Part shown: positions 14,693 through 18,916 of the stretch, piece by piece | How the letters are laid out: the number at the start of each line of letters is the position of its first letter | Position numbering within the stretch: the first letter of the stretch is position 1 | Source: Terrimonas_A sp040509495 | GTDB lineage: Bacteria; Bacteroidota; Bacteroidia; Chitinophagales; Chitinophagaceae | DNA: 18,916 nucleotides | Assembly (NCBI GenBank): GCA_040509495.1 | Contig: JBEVKW010000093.1 | Location: 1 to 18,916 of the forward strand | Direction of reading: 5' to 3' | Position numbers and translations under genes: made by a program | Notes under the pieces: generated by a model | Databases searched by the model: none | What the model saw: only the letters and a program-made list of their open reading frames with translations | Told to the model about the DNA's origin: nothing

Positions 14693-15691
14693 ATGCCGCA
14701 AATATTACTACGATCTATAGTTTCCCTGTCGCTTTTATGGTGCGTGCAGGTACGCGCTCAGGATAAAGTGACCATTGCCAATGGGGATACATTGCCCAAT
14801 GCGCGTTTTTATCTGAAAGGCGAAGGGCATGAATATGTAGAAGAGAACGCGCCTGCGCTGATGGCACTTTTAGCATATACACACCAGCATAAAAATGTAC
14901 GTTATCTCGTAATGGAATGCGGGCCGGATCAGGCTTACCTTGCGAACTATTACCTGAGGAATGGCGGTGATTCGTTTCCCTCCAGCAACTTGCTGTATAT
15001 GCGAGAAGCTTTCTGGAAAAACCTGTATGCGTTCAACAGAACCTTACCGGAAAATGCCAGGGTAAGAGTATACGGTTTTGACCATAACAGGTTCGTATAT
15101 ACATCTCGCGCATTGAAGCTGATGTTCGGGAATGATCCGCGTGTGAGTGACGGGGAATTGAGACGTTATTTATTTAAAGTAATGGACTGGGAAACGCAGA
15201 AATGGGATGCGTCATTGCAGGAATATTTTGCAAAAGATCTTGCCTTGTTAGGCCCGATCAGCGCACATTATGCAGACGAGTTGAAAAAACTTTTAGGGAA
15301 TGACTACAGTGCGTATCGCTCGATCATCGAAAACAAGACACCGATGGTATCTTATGTAAAGCGCGATAAACAAATGATAGCTCAGTTCATGGATTCGCTG
15401 CCGTCAATGAATGAAGGGAATATTCTTTTTAATTACGGTGTTGCGCATACAGCATTGGATGGAGAAGGCTTTGGTGAGCGGTTGAATAATGACAAGCGCT
15501 TCCGTGGTGCGGTGTGCGGGATCTTTCCTTACTATATCAAAACAGATAAACCGCCTGCACTGCAGGCGATCGAAAGTAAAATCCCACCGGCCGCCAGGGA
15601 TGCTGCCGGGCGGGCACCTGCATTCTCTTTGATCGCAGTGGATCCGTCTTCAAAGTTTAAAAGGGCTACATGGTTATATGTACATCGCTGA
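14693..15691 (+). CDS. Secreted protein, erythromycin-esterase-like
   Basis: The 332 residues begin with a Sec signal peptide (about 1-22, LLRSIVSLSLLWCVQVRAQ), so it is exported. The mature part has features that recall the erythromycin esterase/Tiki-type fold: KGEGHEYVEENAPAL (42-56), RYLVMECG, RVYGFDHNR, and NYGVAHTALDGEGFGE near the end, where the conserved His/Glu/Asp residues of that group would lie. This assignment is by motif resemblance only; no drug-inactivating role is implied. A near-match promoter core TATCTTAG (14679-14686) lies directly before the ATG. A PrcB-like lipoprotein gene follows after 33 bp. Confidence 0.75.
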   Translation: MPQILLRSIVSLSLLWCVQVRAQDKVTIANGDTLPNARFYLKGEGHEYVEENAPALMALLAYTHQHKNVRYLVMECGPDQAYLANYYLRNGGDSFPSSNLLYMREAFWKNLYAFNRTLPENARVRVYGFDHNRFVYTSRALKLMFGNDPRVSDGELRRYLFKVMDWETQKWDASLQEYFAKDLALLGPISAHYADELKKLLGNDYSAYRSIIENKTPMVSYVKRDKQMIAQFMDSLPSMNEGNILFNYGVAHTALDGEGFGERLNNDKRFRGAVCGIFPYYIKTDKPPALQAIESKIPPAARDAAGRAPAFSLIAVDPSSKFKRATWLYVHR

Positions 15692-15724
15692 TTAAATTCT
15701 TTATCTTTCAGTAAAATCAATTCT

Positions 15725-16213
15725 ATGCGGAGTGTCTTTACCATTTTGATCGCCGCTGTTATAACAGGAGGGTGCAGTGCAGGAAAGCAATCGACAGCTT
15801 CTCCGATCGGGCTCGTTCCTTTAGAGAACTATTATGCAGGCGTCAATAATTCTTTTGATACGGGATATAATTACAAAGTGATCACTGATCAGGTGACCTT
15901 TGAAAAGGATTTTAAAATGAGTGCCTCCTCCGGCGCTTCCGTGCGTAAGCCCGATTTCAGTGGACAAACAGTAGTGGCAGTGATACATAATGGTCCGCCG
16001 AATCAGCGTAAAGAGATCGTGTTGGATGGCGCTGCTTATAACGGCAATCAGCTGTACGTGTATTATCACATTAAAGAAACACTCACTTCACCCGTTACAA
16101 CTTATTTACCCGGACTTGGGTTGGCAACAGTACCCAAGGTACAGCGTGTAAACAAGGTGAATTTTTACCAGGATAGTGTACTGGTCAGAACTGTTCCGGT
16201 AAGTATTTATTGA
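15725..16213 (+). CDS. Predicted lipoprotein, possibly PrcB-like
   Basis: The 162 residues start with MRSVFTILIAAVITGGCSAG, a signal peptide with C17 as probable lipid-modified residue; the lipobox (T-G-G-C) is not ideal. The mature domain (about 45-160) has VTFEKDFKMS, then KPDFSGQTVVAVIHNG, and a later beta-rich part ending in a YQDSVLVRTVPV strand. This order resembles the PrcB C-terminal domain family, but I cannot confirm it. TATCTTTC at 15702-15709 is a near match to the promoter core, so it could be transcribed alone or with the preceding gene. aroQ starts 30 bp downstream. Confidence 0.75.
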   Translation: MRSVFTILIAAVITGGCSAGKQSTASPIGLVPLENYYAGVNNSFDTGYNYKVITDQVTFEKDFKMSASSGASVRKPDFSGQTVVAVIHNGPPNQRKEIVLDGAAYNGNQLYVYYHIKETLTSPVTTYLPGLGLATVPKVQRVNKVNFYQDSVLVRTVPVSIY

Positions 16214-16243
16214 TCGTTCAATGTAGCTTTTATTTTTATTGAT

Positions 16244-16669
16244 ATGAAGATTGCAGTAATAAACGGACCCAATCTCAATTTGCTGGGAAAGCGTGAACCA
16301 GGCATTTATGGCAGCCAGTCATTTGAAGATTTTTATGCGCATTTGAAGACAAAATATCCCGCGATCGATTTTAGTTATTTCCAAAGCAATGTGGAGGGAG
16401 AACTGATCAATGAATTACAGCGTGTAGGTTTTGAGGTGGATGGTATCATCATGAATCCGGGAGGCTATACACATACTTCTGTAGCAATCGGGGACGCTAT
16501 TGCCGCGATCAAATCCCCGGTGGTGGAAGTGCATATTTCAAATGTGCATGCACGGGAGGAATTCAGAAAGATCTCTCATGTGTCTGCAAAAGCGGCAGGA
16601 AGCATTATAGGATTGGGAATGAAGGGGTATGAGCTGGCGGTGGAATACCTGATCGGGGGCGGCAAGTAG
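16244..16669 (+). CDS. aroQ: 3-dehydroquinate dehydratase, type II
   Basis: AroQ dehydrates 3-dehydroquinate to 3-dehydroshikimate, the third step of the shikimate pathway, as a dodecameric cytoplasmic enzyme. The 141 residues are the usual type II length. Catalytic residues are present: Y22 in the flexible lid (GKREPGIYG), N71 and H77 in IIMNPGGYTHTSVAIGDAI, and H97 in VEVHISNVHAREEFR. The N-terminal INGPNLNLLG is the family signature. It is 30 bp behind the PrcB-like gene; no other shikimate genes are nearby. Confidence 0.97.
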   Translation: MKIAVINGPNLNLLGKREPGIYGSQSFEDFYAHLKTKYPAIDFSYFQSNVEGELINELQRVGFEVDGIIMNPGGYTHTSVAIGDAIAAIKSPVVEVHISNVHAREEFRKISHVSAKAAGSIIGLGMKGYELAVEYLIGGGK

Positions 16670-16680
16670 CTTCCGGAAGG

Positions 16681-16778
16681 AGTATCACAAAGAGCGCAAA
16701 GGATCCGCAATGAACGCTAAGATATCTTAGCGCGCTTTGCGGATTCTTTGCGCTCTTTGCGATACTCTTACGCCCGTC
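16681..16778. repeat. Long near-perfect palindrome made of GCAAAG words
   Basis: Positions 16681-16766 form one almost continuous 86-bp palindrome with centre CGCTAAGAT/ATCTTAGCG at 16715-16732 and only three mismatches and one G-T pair over 43 positions of each arm. The arms read AGTATCACAAAGAGCGCAAA and on. The right flank is TACGCCCGTC (16769-16778). It starts 11 bp after the aroQ stop and could act as a strong RNA hairpin, but no T tract follows. Confidence 0.9.
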
Positions 16779-16911
16779 AGATTATTGTAATACTCCCCCA
16801 GGCGGGCGGAAGCATACGTTTCCCCTGGTTTCTTCGTTATAATGGCACATGGATTGCGTGAAGATCAGCATATTGAGAATCAATCCTCCATATCCAAATA
16901 AAATACCCGAT

Positions 16912-17622
16912 ATGAAATACGTTCTGATATTACTCCTTTTTTTCAGCACATCGGCGTTCTCCCAATGGAAGAGCTATATCATCGGCGTTCGCGGCGATAC
17001 GCTTAATTGCGTCGACCTGAATGGTAAAAAACAAGGACCCTGGGTGATCAGGGTAGCGGAGCTGCGGGGCGAACCCGGCTACGATGAGCAGGGATATTTT
17101 GAAAATGACCTTAAAGTGGGCAAATGGGTACGTTTTTCACTGATGGGAGATAAGATCGCAGAAGAGAATTACCGCTGGGGGCAGCTTAGTGGAAAGAATA
17201 AATATTATACCCGCACGGGTGGTCTGTTGCGCGAAGAGACCTGGCGCGCGATCGAACCCGGAAAAAAAATGGATACAGTAGAGGTTCGTGATCCCGCTGA
17301 TCCATCGAAAGTGATCGATCGAGTAGCTGTAAAAGTAGAAGGATCTGCGGTTCGCCATGGCACCACCACTTTTTACGATCCTGAATGGGGAACTGTCGTG
17401 AAAACAGAAGAATGGTGGATGAATAAGATCAAGACCGGTGATGCCATACCGGGTGAGAATGACGACGAATTAAAGCCGATCGACCCGCGGAAAAAAGCCA
17501 CAGCAAAGACAGATAAGGACAAAGAAGAGAAGGAGGCTGCGAAACCAGCTGCTATTCTTGAATATGAAAAAAAGAATAAGGGCAAAAAGATCAAGGAGAG
17601 GGACGGAAGGACGGGTAATTAA
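16912..17622 (+). CDS. Secreted MORN/YwqK-type repeat protein
   Basis: From the chosen start the 236 residues begin with MKYVLILLLFFSTSAFSQ, a clean Sec signal peptide. The open frame runs 21 codons further upstream to 16849, but that part lacks signal-peptide character, so I prefer 16912. The mature part contains MORN-like repeats of the YwqK antitoxin-type family: KKQGPWVIR, GYFENDLKVGKWVRFS, EENYRWGQLSGKNKYYTRTG. The C-terminal 45 residues are Lys/Glu-rich and probably disordered. Function is unknown; such repeats often occur in Bacteroidota envelope proteins. A strong terminator follows at 17645. Confidence 0.8.
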   Translation: MKYVLILLLFFSTSAFSQWKSYIIGVRGDTLNCVDLNGKKQGPWVIRVAELRGEPGYDEQGYFENDLKVGKWVRFSLMGDKIAEENYRWGQLSGKNKYYTRTGGLLREETWRAIEPGKKMDTVEVRDPADPSKVIDRVAVKVEGSAVRHGTTTFYDPEWGTVVKTEEWWMNKIKTGDAIPGENDDELKPIDPRKKATAKTDKDKEEKEAAKPAAILEYEKKNKGKKIKERDGRTGN

Positions 17623-17644
17623 TTTCAGTACTTTATTATAGTTA

Positions 17645-17683
17645 CGCTGGAGGTATAGACACTATGCCTCCAGCGTTTTTTTT
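17645..17683 (+). terminator. Strong intrinsic terminator
   Basis: CGCTGGAGGTATAG (17645-17658) pairs with CTATGCCTCCAGCG (17662-17675), 14 pairs with one G-U, a 3-nt loop and eight Ts after it. It ends the transcript of the MORN protein gene, 22 bp after its stop codon. Confidence 0.95.
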
Positions 17684-17705
17684 GCCTGCATTTATTGGAA
17701 AGCCA

Positions 17706-17737
17706 TTTGGAATGGAAAGATTTTTTATATACATTTG
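17706..17737 (+). promoter_or_regulatory. Promoter of the SPFH-Arc gene pair
   Basis: TTTG (17706-17709), 20 bp, then TACATTTG (17730-17737): both boxes of the Bacteroidota pattern are present. Transcription should start near 17744, about 24 nt before the SPFH start codon. Confidence 0.75.
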
Positions 17738-17754
17738 ATATCAAAATGATATCA
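17736..17754. promoter_or_regulatory. Two TGATATCA palindromes at 11-bp spacing (candidate operator)
   Basis: TGATATCA occurs at 17736-17743 and again at 17747-17754, each followed by AAA, so that the 10-bp word GATATCAAAA is repeated once per helical turn. The first copy is extended to the 12-bp palindrome TTTGATATCAAA and overlaps the -7 box. The pair covers the expected start of transcription. Ribbon-helix-helix proteins such as Arc typically bind short tandem sites, and such a protein is encoded downstream. Confidence 0.6.
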
Positions 17755-17767
17755 AAATTTACTGCTT

Positions 17768-18634
17768 ATGGAAAAGATAGTTAAGCCGATCTCAGGATAT
17801 GTAGCCTTGTTGTTTGCCGTTGCTTTATTTGCTGCCGGAATCGTATGCGCCAGCCTGTCCCGGCATAATCCCGGTTTGCTTGTTCCGCTGATGTTACTGT
17901 GTTTTATCGCCAGTTTTTTTGTGATAAAGGGGTTGATGATCGTTCATCCGAATCATTCCCGCGTGTTGAATTTCTTTGGTAAGTATGTGGGTACCGTAAA
18001 GGACAATGGATTGTTTTTTGTCAACCCGCTATATGTCAAACATAAGATCAGTCTCCGTGCAGATAACCTCCAGGGGCAAACATTGAAAGTGAATGACAAA
18101 ATGGGTAATCCGATCGAGATCGGTGCGGTGATCGTGTGGCAGGTGGGAGATACTTATAAGGCCGCTTATGATGTGCAGAATTATACTGATTATGTAAAAA
18201 CCCAGAGTGAGGCTGCAGTGCGCCACCTGGCCACGAGTTTTCCTTATGACAATCTCGAAGATGAAACGGCTGCTATTACGCTGAGAGAAGGTGGTGCAAA
18301 AGTGAATGAGATACTGGAAAAGGAATTGCTTGAGCGTCTTTCACCTGCAGGTGTCGTGATACTTGAAGCGAGGATCAGTCATCTCGCCTATGCCCAGGAG
18401 ATTGCCGGCGCCATGCTGCAGCGTCAGCAAGCCACTGCCGTAGTTGCTGCGCGTACAAAAATTGTGGAAGGTGCGGTTGGAATGGTGGAAATGGCATTGG
18501 ATATGCTTGCTCATAAACACATCGTTGAGTTGGATGATGACAAAAAAGCTGCAATGGTAAGTAATCTGATGGTAGTGCTTTGCGGAGACAAAGGTGCCAG
18601 CCCGGTATTGAATACCGGAAGCCTGTATCAATGA
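17768..18634 (+). CDS. SPFH/band 7 domain membrane protein
   Basis: The 288 residues start with two hydrophobic segments (about 8-31 and 36-58), which should anchor the protein in the inner membrane. The SPFH domain follows: MIVHPNHSRVLNFFGKYVGTV, then KISLRADNLQGQTLKVNDKMGNPIEIGAVIVWQVGD, AAVRHLATSFPYD, and LLERLSPAGVVILEARISHLAYAQEIAGAMLQRQQA, typical of stomatin/prohibitin-like proteins. Such proteins form membrane microdomain scaffolds. It lacks an NfeD partner next to it; instead a small Arc-type protein gene follows after 25 bp, presumably in the same transcript. Confidence 0.93.
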   Translation: MEKIVKPISGYVALLFAVALFAAGIVCASLSRHNPGLLVPLMLLCFIASFFVIKGLMIVHPNHSRVLNFFGKYVGTVKDNGLFFVNPLYVKHKISLRADNLQGQTLKVNDKMGNPIEIGAVIVWQVGDTYKAAYDVQNYTDYVKTQSEAAVRHLATSFPYDNLEDETAAITLREGGAKVNEILEKELLERLSPAGVVILEARISHLAYAQEIAGAMLQRQQATAVVAARTKIVEGAVGMVEMALDMLAHKHIVELDDDKKAAMVSNLMVVLCGDKGASPVLNTGSLYQ

Positions 18635-18659
18635 TCTGCCATCTTTTAAATCGATCCTT

Positions 18660-18848
18660 GTGAGTAATTCAAAGAAGAGTTTTATCCTGCGAATAGATAC
18701 CGAAATGTATAAAGCGCTTGAGAAATGGGCGGCTGATGAATTCCGGAGCGTGAACGGTCAGATAGAATGGATCATTTCGCAGAAACTGAAAGAGGCGAAG
18801 AGGTTTAAGGAAGGAAAGGAAATAAAAGACGAGAAAACAAAAAAGTAG
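18660..18848 (+). CDS. Small Arc-type ribbon-helix-helix protein
   Basis: The 62-residue frame begins with GTG at 18660 (VSNSKKSFILRIDTEMYKAL). KSFILRIDTEMYKALEKWAADEFRSVNGQIEWIISQKLKE (positions 6-45) fits a ribbon-helix-helix fold: a short strand, then two helices, with the N-G-Q-I-E-W-I turn-helix typical of Arc/MetJ-type proteins. The last 17 residues are Lys/Glu-rich. It is 25 bp behind the SPFH gene. It probably binds DNA as a dimer, and the paired palindromes at the SPFH promoter are a plausible autoregulatory target. No toxin gene is seen next to it in the window. Confidence 0.82.
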   Translation: MSNSKKSFILRIDTEMYKALEKWAADEFRSVNGQIEWIISQKLKEAKRFKEGKEIKDEKTKK

Positions 18849-18916
18849 GCGCGTCAAGGCGGATGCTATTCGTTCCAGAATATTGTTTGACAGATATTTC
18901 TGACCATCGCCCTCCA

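Noticed and set aside
16681..16778. Intrinsic terminator of aroQ
   Set aside because: The palindrome is long enough but no T tract follows on either strand; it fits a repeat family better.
16849..16911. Upstream start of the MORN-type protein
   Set aside because: The start at 16912 gives a clean signal peptide; the upstream 21 residues do not look like one.
18660..18848. Toxin-antitoxin module with the Arc-type protein as antitoxin
   Set aside because: The neighbour is an SPFH membrane protein and no toxin-like gene is seen; only 68 bp remain downstream, so it cannot be fully excluded.

Overview
The window looks like a chromosomal segment from a Bacteroidota bacterium, most likely near Chitinophagaceae (inference). 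Several genes are preceded by the Bacteroidota-type promoter core TAnnTTTG, clear Shine-Dalgarno sequences are absent in front of starts, and the proteins are Bacteroidota-like. No IS element, phage gene, tRNA, rRNA or CRISPR array was seen.

Left part, minus strand (10917 down to 1): a nearly complete branched-chain amino acid cluster. In transcription order it is leuA, leuC, a SAM methyltransferase, leuD, leuB, then an attenuator-controlled block ilvE, ilvD, ilvB, ilvN (cut by the window edge). leuA/leuC/leuD/leuB make 2-oxoisocaproate from 2-oxoisovalerate. ilvB/ilvN and ilvD supply the 2-oxoacids, and ilvE transaminates the last step of all three pathways. ilvC is not in the window and may lie beyond position 1.

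The most notable find is between leuB and ilvE. A promoter is followed by an unlisted 34-codon leader peptide (5348-5244) with the run IIIVVVIII, then a strong intrinsic terminator (5223-5195) just before ilvE. The Gly codons of the leader can pair with the 5' arm of the terminator. This is the full layout of a classical Ile/Val ribosome-mediated transcription attenuator, placed so that it governs the ilv genes but not the leu genes.

Five gaps of the cluster hold an AT-rich repeat of one family, four of them as inverted pairs, starting at or inside the stop codon of the upstream gene; the leuD-methyltransferase gap has a related variant. A different GCGAA-rich inverted repeat fills the leuA-leuC gap.

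Right part, plus strand (11121 to 18848): a 518-residue helical protein of unknown role divergent from leuA, a small lipoprotein, carA with its own promoter and terminator, a secreted erythromycin-esterase-like protein, a PrcB-like lipoprotein, aroQ, a secreted MORN/YwqK-like protein, and an SPFH/band 7 membrane protein followed by a small Arc-type ribbon-helix-helix protein. The SPFH promoter overlaps two TGATATCA palindromes exactly 11 bp apart, a candidate operator for that regulator. Three intergenic palindromes between 13164 and 16778 share the right flank TACGCC(A/C)GTC and seem to be a second short-repeat family.
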